Assembly: GCA_007135295.1 (NCBI GenBank)
Contig: SLJD01000039.1
Span: 1-5,407 of the forward strand
Length of the DNA: 5,407 nt
Direction of reading: 5' to 3'
From: Phycisphaerales bacterium
GTDB lineage: Bacteria; Planctomycetota; Phycisphaerae; Phycisphaerales; SM1A02
Position numbers and translations under genes: made by a program. The notes beneath the pieces were generated by a model that was given only the letters and a program-made list of their open reading frames with translations, had not been told where the DNA came from and searched no databases. Below are positions 1 through 5,407 of this stretch, piece after piece; position 1 is the first letter of the stretch, and each line of letters begins with the position of its first letter.

Positions 1-2
1 CA

Positions 3-31
3 CCGAGCCCGCCATGGCTTGCGGGCCTCGG
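3..31. other. Imperfect GC-rich hairpin at the left edge
   Basis: The arm at 3-12 (ccgagcccgc) pairs with 21-31 (gcgggcctcgg), giving about 10 base pairs with one bulged C and an 8-base loop. No T-tract follows on either strand, so it is not a standard intrinsic terminator. It may end transcription of a gene lying left of the window, or be a dispersed intergenic palindrome. Only the pairing itself is seen; the role is inferred. Confidence 0.3.
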
Positions 32-45
32 CATCGCGGTCTCTC

Positions 46-75
46 TTGACAATGACCAGATTGACATTGACCCGG
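46..75 (+). repeat. Two tandem 15-base units, each starting TTGACA
   Basis: TTGACAATGACC at 46-57 is repeated as TTGACATTGACC at 61-72, one mismatch in 12 and a 15-base period. Each unit begins with a perfect -35 consensus hexamer, immediately upstream of the gene starting at 80. No good -10 hexamer lies 16-18 bases downstream of either copy, so a promoter cannot be asserted. It could be an operator, or the tail of an upstream reading frame: frame 3 is open from the window edge to about 170. Confidence 0.35.
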
Positions 76-79
76 CACA

Positions 80-823
80 ATGGTTCCAATGGCACGAATG
101 CTTAACTTCATCTGCGGAATTGAAAAGCGCCTTTCGCACGCCGTGCGGTCAGCCGTCATCCTCGGATTGAGTGGGGGGCTCGCCGCCGGCTCCGGCACGC
201 AATCGTGGACATTCGACGAGACAACCGAAGGCGAGGATGTGTTCTGGACGTCCCCCACCGCCGTCGATCCTGATGCTGCCCTGTATGACGCCTTTTATGA
301 GGTACAACTCGTAGAAGTCATGGTCGAGTGGCAGGGGATCCCATACGGTCCGGTCGATGTGACCGACGAACTGGATGAAGACGATCAGTCCGGCGAAGAA
401 GAAGCCGAAGGGCCCGCCCCCGTGGTGCTGTTCGACGAAGCGGTCGTCGCGCCACCCCCACCGGATGACCCATCCTTTGCCGCGGACATACTCGTCGGCC
501 TCGATGCGAGCGGGTTCGGCTATGTCGAAGCGACGGATGTGTATCTTGGCGAAGCGGTGGTGGACCTTGGCTCGCCGATTGGCGAGCAGACGGTTCAGAT
601 CACGAGCGTCCGGCTGGTCGTCGACATCGCCGTCACGCCTTATGACGAAACGCTGCCCGGCGATCTGACCGGGGACGGCACGGTCAGCGGCGCGGATCTC
701 GGCATTCTGCTCAGCGAATGGGGGGCGTGCGACGACTGCGGAGACTGCCCGGCGGACCTGACTGGTGACTGCGAGGTTGGCGGGGCGGACCTTGGCGTCC
801 TCCTGAGCAACTGGACGGGCTGA
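80..823 (+). CDS. Secreted protein of unknown function with C-terminal dockerin-like tail
   Basis: The 247-residue product has an N-terminal export signal: basic residues around 16-23 (KRLSHAVR), then a hydrophobic, small-residue stretch at about 24-38. The mature part is acidic, with an Asp/Glu run near 92-110 and a proline cluster at 125-128. It matches no family I recognise. Residues 194-247 form a type I dockerin-like module: two 12-residue calcium loops of D-x-T-x-D-x6-D form starting at D195 and D226, each followed by ADLG-[IV]-LLS-x-W. A linker with Cys217, 220 and 223 joins them, and Cys231 lies in the second loop. In cellulosomal clostridia dockerins bind cohesins; in Phycisphaerae such tails occur on many secreted proteins and their partner is unclear. 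In-frame ATGs at 80, 89 and 98 all lack a Shine-Dalgarno, so the start is uncertain; 98 still leaves a complete signal peptide. No terminator follows. Confidence 0.8.
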   Translation: MVPMARMLNFICGIEKRLSHAVRSAVILGLSGGLAAGSGTQSWTFDETTEGEDVFWTSPTAVDPDAALYDAFYEVQLVEVMVEWQGIPYGPVDVTDELDEDDQSGEEEAEGPAPVVLFDEAVVAPPPPDDPSFAADILVGLDASGFGYVEATDVYLGEAVVDLGSPIGEQTVQITSVRLVVDIAVTPYDETLPGDLTGDGTVSGADLGILLSEWGACDDCGDCPADLTGDCEVGGADLGVLLSNWTG

Positions 824-1078
824 GTCATTCTGTTCTGAGACGGTCCATTGCGACGGCTCACCCTGTCGATGACCGGGGCGAATGGCGGAACGGCCGCGGT
901 GAACCCCTGAACCGGATAGCCTGAATCGGATGGGGCCGGTTTCGTTGCGGCTGCAGGTCCGATCATGCCGATGACGAAGACGCGGCAGCATCCGGAAATG
1001 TCGCCGTTGCTGCCGATGTGATGCGGGCCAGGGCTTTCTGATGCGGGAGTTACTGATGCAGGAGTTTCTGTTGCGGCC
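824..1078. other. Non-coding gap before mgtC
   Basis: No reading frame here looks like a real protein. The - strand frame that crosses it continues antisense into the dockerin gene and has a low-complexity composition. I found no convincing promoter hexamers and no terminator for the upstream gene. Visible structure is limited to a hairpin at 983-1015, a weak 6-bp inverted repeat (aaccgg at 910-915, ccggtt at 936-941) and the tandem repeat that runs into the mgtC start. The gap probably holds the mgtC promoter and leader. Confidence 0.5.
983..1015 (+). other. Stem-loop in the mgtC leader region
   Basis: cggcagca at 983-990 is perfectly complementary to tgctgccg at 1008-1015, an 8-bp stem with a 17-base loop. 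It lies about 64 bases upstream of the mgtC start. No T-tract follows, so it is not an intrinsic terminator. It may be a leader RNA structure or chance in GC-rich DNA. Confidence 0.25.
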
Positions 1079-1082
1079 ATGA
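1038..1082 (+). repeat. Degenerate 15-base tandem repeat at the mgtC start
   Basis: Units: ctgatgcgggagtta (1038-1052), ctgatgcaggagttt (1053-1067) and a decayed third, ctgttgcggccatga (1068-1082). The first two differ at two positions. Each of these carries an ATG and a GGAG box, so GGGAG (1045-1049) lies 6 bases before the ATG at 1056, and GGAG (1061-1064) lies 6 bases before the TTG at 1071. The repeat ends inside the mgtC start codon region. Confidence 0.6.
1041..1082 (+). CDS. Possible 13-codon leader peptide overlapping mgtC start
   Basis: ATG at 1041 opens a short frame, MRELLMQEFLLRP, that stops at TGA 1080-1082, overlapping the mgtC ATG by the sequence ATGA. A shorter version starting at 1056 (MQEFLLRP) has a strong GGGAG box with a 6-base spacer. 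The mgtC start has only a GGAG 14 bases upstream, which is too distant to be optimal, so translation of the mini-ORF followed by re-initiation could feed mgtC. In Salmonella the mgtCBR mRNA leader is known to carry short regulatory ORFs; any parallel here is inference. The frame may simply be a by-product of the 15-base repeat, which is a whole number of codons. Confidence 0.22.
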   Translation: MRELLMQEFLLRP

Positions 1083-1843
1083 TCTGCATGCTCGGCCAGA
1101 CCCCGCCGGTTCAGGAGACGATCGCGCTGCCGGAGTTCGCGCTGCGAATCGGCGTGGCGGTCGTGCTCGGCGCAATGATCGGCATGGAGCGGCAGTGGCG
1201 GCAGCGCATGGCCGGCCTGCGCACGAACACGCTCGTCTGCACCGGGGCGGCTCTGTTCGTCGCGATTGCGGCGATGACCGCTTACGAGATGAGCCCCACG
1301 CGTATCGCCGCCCAGGTCGTCTCCGGGATCGGCTTCATCGGTGCGGGGGTGATTTTCCGGCAGGGACCGACGGTCCGCGGGCTGACGACGGCGGCGACGC
1401 TCTGGTGCGCGGCGGCCGTCGGTGCGATGGCCGGGTCGGGGTTTCTGCTGGCAGCGACGATCGGCGCCCTGGCGGTGCTCATCGCCAATGTGCTGCTCCG
1501 CCCGCTGACGTATCGACTGGAGCGGCAGCCGGAGGCCGACCTTGCTGAAGATGCGCAGATGGTTTACAGCCTGCACTTCACCTGCAAAGCCGAGGAGTTG
1601 CAGCCGCTTCGATCTTTGCTGCTGCAGACGGTGGCGTCCGAGTCGCTCCGCCTGCGGTCACTTTCCAGCGAGGAGATCGAGGACGGCCGCCGCGTCATCG
1701 TCCACGCGCAGCTCGCCACGCTCGGGCGCCACGATGAACTGATGGAGCAGCTCATCGGCCGGCTCGGCGTTGAAGAGGGCGTCTCCGCGATCCGGTGGGA
1801 AGTCGAGCAGCAGACGATCCAGACCCGCGGCGAGCAGCCCTGA
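1079..1843 (+). CDS. MgtC/SapB family membrane protein
   Basis: The 254-residue product is an inner-membrane protein of the MgtC/SapB family. About five hydrophobic segments span residues 20-36, 50-68, 78-95, 103-118 and 121-140. Family motifs are present in order: GAMIGMERQW (31-40), AGLRTNTLVCTGAALF (45-60), QVVSGIGFIGAGVIFRQG (79-96) and VRGLTTAATLW (99-109). Residues from about 158 to the end form a soluble C-terminal domain in the position of the ACT-like domain found in many members. In Salmonella MgtC supports growth in low magnesium and within macrophages and affects the F1Fo ATP synthase; most environmental members have no known role, so no specific function is assigned. The first ATG is used because no other in-frame start exists back to the stop at 1019; Met4 (1088) is an alternative. 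Neither has a well-placed Shine-Dalgarno. dus begins 69 bases after the stop. Confidence 0.9.
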   Translation: MICMLGQTPPVQETIALPEFALRIGVAVVLGAMIGMERQWRQRMAGLRTNTLVCTGAALFVAIAAMTAYEMSPTRIAAQVVSGIGFIGAGVIFRQGPTVRGLTTAATLWCAAAVGAMAGSGFLLAATIGALAVLIANVLLRPLTYRLERQPEADLAEDAQMVYSLHFTCKAEELQPLRSLLLQTVASESLRLRSLSSEEIEDGRRVIVHAQLATLGRHDELMEQLIGRLGVEEGVSAIRWEVEQQTIQTRGEQP

Positions 1844-1865
1844 CCAGCCCTGCGGCGAGCAGCCC
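1827..1865 (+). repeat. 14-base direct repeat across the mgtC stop
   Basis: gcggcgagcagccc occurs at 1827-1840 and again at 1852-1865, a 25-base period. The first copy encodes the last mgtC residues (RGEQP, just before the stop at 1841-1843) and the second lies in the spacer before dus. It looks like a partial tandem duplication of the end of mgtC. Confidence 0.6.
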
Positions 1866-1900
1866 CGAGTGGTTCCTTCGTTCCACCTGGATGCCGGGGA

Positions 1901-1906
1901 TATCAT
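1901..1906 (+). promoter_or_regulatory. Possible -10 element giving a leaderless dus mRNA
   Basis: TATCAT at 1901-1906 matches TATAAT at five of six positions and ends 6 bases before the dus ATG at 1913. Transcription from it would begin at or next to the start codon. No Shine-Dalgarno precedes dus, which fits a leaderless message. The -35 region (around 1877-1883, ttcgttc) is poor, so the call is weak. Read-through from mgtC is the alternative. Confidence 0.25.
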
Positions 1907-1912
1907 GGGGCC

Positions 1913-3073
1913 ATGTCCGTTGAAATGGAGCCAGTTGAGCGTGCTGAGCGTCCGCCGCTGTCGCGGCCGGTGGCGGAAATCGCCCGCGAGACGGCGATCG
2001 ACCCGCGCATCACTGAGATCGTGCCGGGATTCGATGCGCCGTTCTTTCAGGCCGGCCTCGCCGGGTACTCCGACGGAGCGATGCGGCTGATCGCCCGGCG
2101 GCACGGCTGCCCGTTCTGCGTGACCGAGGCCCTGCTCGACCGGACGCTGCTCAGCGGCGGCAAGGGGCGGACGAAGGAAGACCCTGACCGCCTGGCCGAA
2201 GGGTGCGGCACGGGCGACCCGGCGGAAAACCGCGCGGCTGGCCTCGACGACCACCCCATCGCCGGCCAGATCATGGGCACCGACCCGGACGAGATGGCCC
2301 GGGCGGCTTCGCTGCTCGCGGAGATGAACTACGAGGTCATCGACGTCAACTTTGCCTGCCCCGTGAAAAAGGTCAAACGTCGAAATCGCGGCGGACACTT
2401 CCTGACCGCTCCGGATGAGGCGATCGAGATACTCCGGGCGGTGCGCGACGCCGTGCCTGATCGGATTCCCGTGACGGTCAAACTCCGCCGGGCGTGGGAT
2501 GACACGGAAGAGATGGCGGCGAACTTCGAGCGGATCTTCAACGCGTGCTACGAGATCGGCTGCGCGTGGACAACGGTGCACTGCCGAACCGTCGTGCAGA
2601 AGTACAACGGCCCGGGTCGCTGGCCCTTCCTGGCGGATCTCGTCCGGCGGTATCCCGACCGGCTGATCTTCGGCTCCGGCGACATCTGGCAGGTTGAAGA
2701 TATCTTCGCCATGCTCGAAACGACGGGCGTGCAGGCGGTGAGTGTCGCTCGCGGCTGCATCGGCAATCCGTGGATCTTCCGGCAGGCGCGGCAGTTGATG
2801 GCCGGCCGACCCGCCTTGCCGCCGACCCTTGCTGAACAGCGGCAGGCCCTGCTTGAGCACTTCGAGCTCTGCACCGCCCTGCACGGTGAGCAGTCGGCGT
2901 CGCGCATGATGCGAAAGTTCGGCATCAAGTTCTCGGGGCACCACCCCGCCGCGGAGAGGGTTCGCCAGCAGTTCATACGCTGCCGGTCGATCAGCGAGTG
3001 GAGAGCCGTCCTCGATGCGCAGTACGGCGACGTGGATGACGCCGCCGAGGCGGCTGAAGAATCCGCCGCGTGA
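1913..3073 (+). CDS. dus: tRNA-dihydrouridine synthase (DusB-like)
   Basis: This FMN- and NADPH-dependent cytoplasmic enzyme reduces specific uridines in the tRNA D-loop to dihydrouridine. The 386-residue product has the Dus TIM-barrel motifs in order: AGLAGYSDGAMR (48-58), GQIMGTDPDEMARAA (118-132), IDVNFACPVKKV (143-154) with the expected catalytic Cys149, VTVKLRRAWDD (187-197) with FMN-binding Lys190, TVHCR (221-225), GSGDIWQVEDI (254-264) and VARGCIGNPWIF (278-289). The helical C-terminal part contains MRKFGIKFSG (333-342). It is longer than the usual 320-350 residues: about 40 residues precede the barrel and an Asp/Glu/Ala tail follows. Oddities are NFACP where NMGCP is usual, HCR for HGR, and ARG for GRG in the FMN phosphate region. 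The best match is the DusB-like branch, but which uridine is modified cannot be read from sequence. ATG 1925 (Met5) is an alternative start. Confidence 0.93.
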   Translation: MSVEMEPVERAERPPLSRPVAEIARETAIDPRITEIVPGFDAPFFQAGLAGYSDGAMRLIARRHGCPFCVTEALLDRTLLSGGKGRTKEDPDRLAEGCGTGDPAENRAAGLDDHPIAGQIMGTDPDEMARAASLLAEMNYEVIDVNFACPVKKVKRRNRGGHFLTAPDEAIEILRAVRDAVPDRIPVTVKLRRAWDDTEEMAANFERIFNACYEIGCAWTTVHCRTVVQKYNGPGRWPFLADLVRRYPDRLIFGSGDIWQVEDIFAMLETTGVQAVSVARGCIGNPWIFRQARQLMAGRPALPPTLAEQRQALLEHFELCTALHGEQSASRMMRKFGIKFSGHHPAAERVRQQFIRCRSISEWRAVLDAQYGDVDDAAEAAEESAA

Positions 3074-3084
3074 ATCGGCGCATC

Positions 3085-3109
3085 AAAAACGGGCGGCTGG
3101 AGCCGCCCG
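3085..3109 (-). terminator. Intrinsic terminator of trxA
   Basis: Read on the - strand, a perfect 9-bp GC-rich stem (3109-3101 with 3098-3090, 2-base loop) is followed at once by five Ts (3089-3085). It begins 38 bases past the trxA stop. On the + strand the same stem lies 16 bases after the dus stop but lacks a T-tract, so it would be at most a weak stop for dus. It fills the gap between the two converging genes. Confidence 0.8.
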
Positions 3110-3147
3110 CGGTGGTGGATCGTGTCGTATAGGACGGTTCGGCTGGC

Positions 3148-3477
3148 TCAGACGAGTTCGTCGAGCGTGCTCTTGAACTGGTCCTTTGATGTCAGGCCGA
3201 CGAACTTCTTCTGCACCTCGCCATTCTTGAAAACGATGACGGTCGGGATCGAGCTGATGCTGTGGTTGGCGGCGACTTCGCGGTGGCTGTCGATGTCGAG
3301 TTTGCCGACCTTCACCTTGCCCTGGTATTCATCGGCGATGGCGTCGATCGTGGGGGCGAGCATGCGGCAGGGCTGGCACCACTCGGCCCAGAAATCCACG
3401 AGCACGGGCACGTCGGAATTGATCACTTCGGATTCGAAATTGCTGTCGGTCAGTTCAACGACGGTCTGGCTGGCCAT
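3148..3477 (-). CDS. trxA: Thioredoxin
   Basis: This small cytoplasmic protein-disulfide reductase accepts electrons from thioredoxin reductase and passes them to ribonucleotide reductase, peroxiredoxins and other targets. The 109-residue product has the normal single-domain thioredoxin length and fold landmarks: buried Asp28 in VLVDFWAEW, active site WCQPC at 33-37 with redox Cys34 and Cys37, the cis-proline loop SSIPTV (Pro78) and FKNGEV near 83-88. The active site is CQPC instead of the usual CGPC; the residues between the cysteines tune redox potential, so this may shift its behaviour modestly. An in-frame ATG at 3495 would add six residues, but the ATG at 3477 is preferred because GGAG sits 7 bases before it and the protein then starts MASQTVVELT, as usual. 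It follows folP by 185 bases, with its own promoter-like sequence and a terminator, so it is probably monocistronic. Confidence 0.96.
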   Translation of the reverse strand: MASQTVVELTDSNFESEVINSDVPVLVDFWAEWCQPCRMLAPTIDAIADEYQGKVKVGKLDIDSHREVAANHSISSIPTVIVFKNGEVQKKFVGLTSKDQFKSTLDELV

Positions 3478-3484
3478 GTCAACA

Positions 3485-3488
3485 CTCC
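3485..3488 (-). promoter_or_regulatory. Ribosome binding site deciding the trxA start
   Basis: GGAG on the - strand with a 7-base spacer to the ATG at 3477. It is the best-placed Shine-Dalgarno in front of any main gene in the window. It lies downstream of the longer-ORF ATG at 3495, which excludes it from serving that start. Confidence 0.75.
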
Positions 3489-3546
3489 ATCTCACAGGCC
3501 GCGGAACTGGCGGCCGACTGGTTCAAAGATCGTGTCAGATATCGTC

Positions 3547-3578
3547 ATCATACCCCGCCCGGCGCTCCTGATCGACAA
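3547..3578 (-). promoter_or_regulatory. Candidate trxA promoter
   Basis: On the - strand a good -10 hexamer TATGAT (3552-3547, one mismatch to TATAAT) lies about 70 bases upstream of the trxA start. A TTGTCG hexamer (3578-3573) lies upstream, but the 20-base spacer is long; at a 17-base spacer the hexamer is only TCGATC. The predicted transcript would start near 3540 with a leader of about 60 bases. This supports trxA being transcribed independently of folP. Confidence 0.4.
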
Positions 3579-3662
3579 TGACAGGTGACGCGTTCCGCCG
3601 AAGTTTCGGACGTGAGGCCCGGTCGGCTGGGCGGGGTGGATCACGAGGAACGTCCCGGCCGG

Positions 3663-4580
3663 TCAGGCGCTGATGCCGGGTTGGCTGACGGCACTGATCG
3701 CCTGCGCGACAGCAAGGGCCTGGCGGTGCGCTGCGACATCATGCACGCGGAACAGGCGCACCCGCTGGCGGGCGTGGGCGACTGTGACGGCGAGCGAGCC
3801 GGGAAGCCGGTCCTCAGCGCGCGGCGCATCGCTGACGGCGCCGATGAAGCTCTTGCGGCTTGCCCCGCTGAGCAGCGGCCGGCCGAGGCGATCCTGCATC
3901 TCGCCGCTTCGCGCGATCAATTCGTAGTTCTGCTCAACCGTCTTGCCGAACCCGAGCCCCGGGTCGATGACGATCGCGTCATTCGGAACGCCGGCGTCGA
4001 GCGCTGCCTGGAGGCGTTCACCGAGTTGCGCGATGACGGTTTCGACAACGTCGGATTCAATCGGCGGGGTGTCGTACTGGTCGCTGAAGCGGTCGGCTTC
4101 CGGCGGCCGGACGCGATGCATGAGCACGAGTCCCGCGCGGCGGCGCGCGGCGAGGTCAAGAATGGCCGGGTCTTCCACGCCGGCGGAGACGTCGTTGATG
4201 ACGGCCGCCCCGGCGTTGATCGCGGCGTCCGCGACGGCGGATCGCGTCGTGTCGATGGAGATCAGCGAATCGCTTCGCTGCTGCATGATGGCGTCGACGA
4301 CCGGGCGGGTGCGCTGAATCTGCTCGTCGTCACTGACGCGCTTCGCACCGGGGCGCGTTGACTCGCCGCCGATATCGATCAGGTCCGCCCCGGCGTCGAG
4401 CATCTCCAACGCGCGGGTGACGGCGGCGTCGACGGAGTCATATCGCCCGCCGTCGGAGAAGCTGTCCGGCGTGACGTTGAGGATTCCCATGATGCGCGGT
4501 GCATCGAGCGTGATCCCGCCGTGCCGGCCGATGGCCCATGTGTACTGCGCCGAGTCGTCTTTCATCCGTTTGCTGTTCAT
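3663..4580 (-). CDS. folP: Dihydropteroate synthase
   Basis: This cytoplasmic enzyme of folate synthesis condenses p-aminobenzoate with dihydropterin pyrophosphate to give 7,8-dihydropteroate; it is the sulfonamide target. The 305-residue product covers the full TIM barrel: IMGILNVTPDSFSDGG (30-45, metal-binding Asn35 and flexible loop 1), DIGGESTRPGA (69-79, loop 2), SIDTTR (108-113), INDVSAG (128-134), LVLMHR (151-156), IDPGLGFGKT (205-214), SGASRKSFIG (238-247) and the C-terminal RVHDV (278-282). All signature catalytic and pterin-binding motifs are intact; the only visible departure is LMHR where LMHM is usual. Length is slightly above the typical 270-290 because of about 25 N-terminal residues before the barrel. 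ATG 4580 is used; Met6 at 4565 is an alternative, and neither has a clear Shine-Dalgarno. It begins 8 bases after the stop of the upstream gene, so it is probably co-transcribed and translationally coupled. No T-tract terminator follows. Confidence 0.95.
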   Translation of the reverse strand: MNSKRMKDDSAQYTWAIGRHGGITLDAPRIMGILNVTPDSFSDGGRYDSVDAAVTRALEMLDAGADLIDIGGESTRPGAKRVSDDEQIQRTRPVVDAIMQQRSDSLISIDTTRSAVADAAINAGAAVINDVSAGVEDPAILDLAARRRAGLVLMHRVRPPEADRFSDQYDTPPIESDVVETVIAQLGERLQAALDAGVPNDAIVIDPGLGFGKTVEQNYELIARSGEMQDRLGRPLLSGASRKSFIGAVSDAPRAEDRLPGSLAVTVAHARQRVRLFRVHDVAAHRQALAVAQAISAVSQPGISA

Positions 4581-4588
4581 GGAAGCGG

Positions 4589-5407
4589 TCAGGGTTGCCC
4601 GCGGTCTCTGGGCTGGTGGTCAGCGGTGTCGACCATGATCCGGATGATGCTCGCCGGCAGGACCGTAGCCGTCTCGATCGCGCCATCCTGCACCGCGACG
4701 CCTGAAGCGATCGGGTCGATGCGCTCGTCGATGTCCGGGATCGGCAGCCGCATCCCCATGGTCTGGGCCGCCTGATTGGCCAGTTCAATGACCTTGTCGA
4801 TGCCGATGTACAACTGCGCGTCCGATTCCGGCGGCAGCCACTCCTGCAGCGCGCGGATCGTGGGGTTATCGGTGAGGGGCCGGCCTGTTCCCCGGGCGTT
4901 GGTCAGGGCGTGCTCGAGCACCGCCGGCCGCTGGCTGAACGTAACGACCAGGCCGTCCTCGATCGGAACGGCGAACCCCCGCCAGCCCGACGGGCCGACG
5001 AGGTACGGCACGAGACTCATCGATGCAGCGAGATCGGGGGGGTAGCGGGTGGCGCGGACTTCGTACGACGAAACATCGGATGCCTCGCCGACCGTTCGGC
5101 CGTCCTGCCACTGGACCTCGCGTTCGATGCGGTCGTCGTGGTCGGCCAGTCCCTGCACGTACCCGCGGAAGGCGTTGAACGTGTGCTGCGGGTCCCGCGT
5201 GCGAAGCACCGCTGACGCATCGTTCAGCAAACCGCCGCGCAGTCCTGCGACGCTCGGCGAGATGACCAGATCGACGAGATCAGCATGGGCCATCCATCGC
5301 GGGACGGGCCATTCGACCGCCGCCGCGATCCGGTCGAGCATCGGTCCGGCGTTCAGGCCCTGCAAATCAATCGAGCCGGCAAGGTAGAACGGGTCATCGC
5401 CGATTCG
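4589..5407 (-). CDS. Uncharacterised protein, 5' end outside the window
   Basis: The reading frame is open from the right window edge to TGA at 4591-4589, giving at least 272 C-terminal residues. A TTG at 5365 is possible as a start, but the frame continues with sensible protein sequence beyond it (DDPFYLAGSIDLQG), so the true start is probably outside. I do not recognise the family. It looks like a globular, slightly acidic protein: no cysteines, no membrane segment and no repeat in the visible part. Recurrent patches such as FAVPIEDGLVVTFSQRP and AQLYIGIDKVIEL suggest alternating strands and helices. The visible part shows no catalytic motif. Any signal peptide would lie in the missing part. 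Its stop is 8 bases before folP, so the two are probably one operon, but nothing in it points to folate metabolism. Confidence 0.75.
   Translation of the reverse strand, partial: RIGDDPFYLAGSIDLQGLNAGPMLDRIAAAVEWPVPRWMAHADLVDLVISPSVAGLRGGLLNDASAVLRTRDPQHTFNAFRGYVQGLADHDDRIEREVQWQDGRTVGEASDVSSYEVRATRYPPDLAASMSLVPYLVGPSGWRGFAVPIEDGLVVTFSQRPAVLEHALTNARGTGRPLTDNPTIRALQEWLPPESDAQLYIGIDKVIELANQAAQTMGMRLPIPDIDERIDPIASGVAVQDGAIETATVLPASIIRIMVDTADHQPRDRGQP

Noticed and set aside
640..1089. 149-codon - strand frame crossing the gap before mgtC
   Set aside because: Its short TPAS-like repeats come from the 15-base DNA repeat, and it continues antisense into the dockerin-coding region. No family resemblance.
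149..1576. 475-codon open frame on the - strand
   Set aside because: It runs antisense to the dockerin gene, the gap and mgtC; it is rich in Arg, His and Pro and has no recognisable motif, typical of GC-rich shadow frames.
1658..2944. 428-codon open frame on the - strand
   Set aside because: It is antisense to dus and the end of mgtC, both with clear family motifs; the composition is that of a shadow frame.
3478..3495. Longer trxA start at 3495
   Set aside because: It would place the good GGAG box inside the coding region and add residues not usual for thioredoxin; the ATG at 3477 has the correctly spaced box.
3122..3571. 149-codon + strand frame over trxA
   Set aside because: Ser/Thr-rich antisense of thioredoxin, with no supporting signals.
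3605..3640. Possible terminator after folP
   Set aside because: Only a short stem (gccc with gggc) and no T-tract on the - strand; insufficient.
3585..4361. 258-codon open frame on the + strand
   Set aside because: It is antisense to folP, whose full set of catalytic motifs shows the true strand.

Overview
The window is GC-rich, densely coding bacterial DNA, most probably from a planctomycete of the Phycisphaerae type. That assignment is an inference. It rests on the first gene, which ends in a tandem dockerin-like calcium-loop tail (DLTGDGTVSGADLG, then DLTGDCEVGGADLG). Tails of this kind are common on secreted proteins of that class. Supporting this are the high GC, weak or absent Shine-Dalgarno sequences before most genes, and long antisense shadow ORFs. 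No rRNA or tRNA gene, CRISPR array, transposase or integrase is visible.

Layout. The left half is read on the + strand: a secreted dockerin-tailed protein of unknown function (80-823), a 255-base non-coding gap, an MgtC/SapB-family membrane protein (1079-1843), and a tRNA-dihydrouridine synthase (1913-3073). The right half is read on the - strand. It starts at the window edge with a 5'-truncated uncharacterised gene (4589-5407), followed after 8 bases by folP, dihydropteroate synthase (3663-4580), and then by trxA, thioredoxin (3148-3477). The dus and trxA genes converge on a short gap holding a hairpin with a T-tract in the trxA direction.

How the genes relate. The partial gene and folP look like one transcription unit because of the 8-base gap. 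trxA lies 185 bases beyond folP and has its own promoter-like sequence and a good ribosome binding site, so it is probably transcribed separately as well. The + strand genes share no pathway; they are housekeeping or accessory genes next to each other.

I see no convincing new multi-gene system here. The most interesting local signals are a repeat-built mini-ORF that overlaps the mgtC start by ATGA, the dockerin-tailed secreted protein with a cysteine-rich linker, the unrecognised gene next to folP, a CQPC thioredoxin active site, and substitutions in two otherwise conserved Dus motifs.
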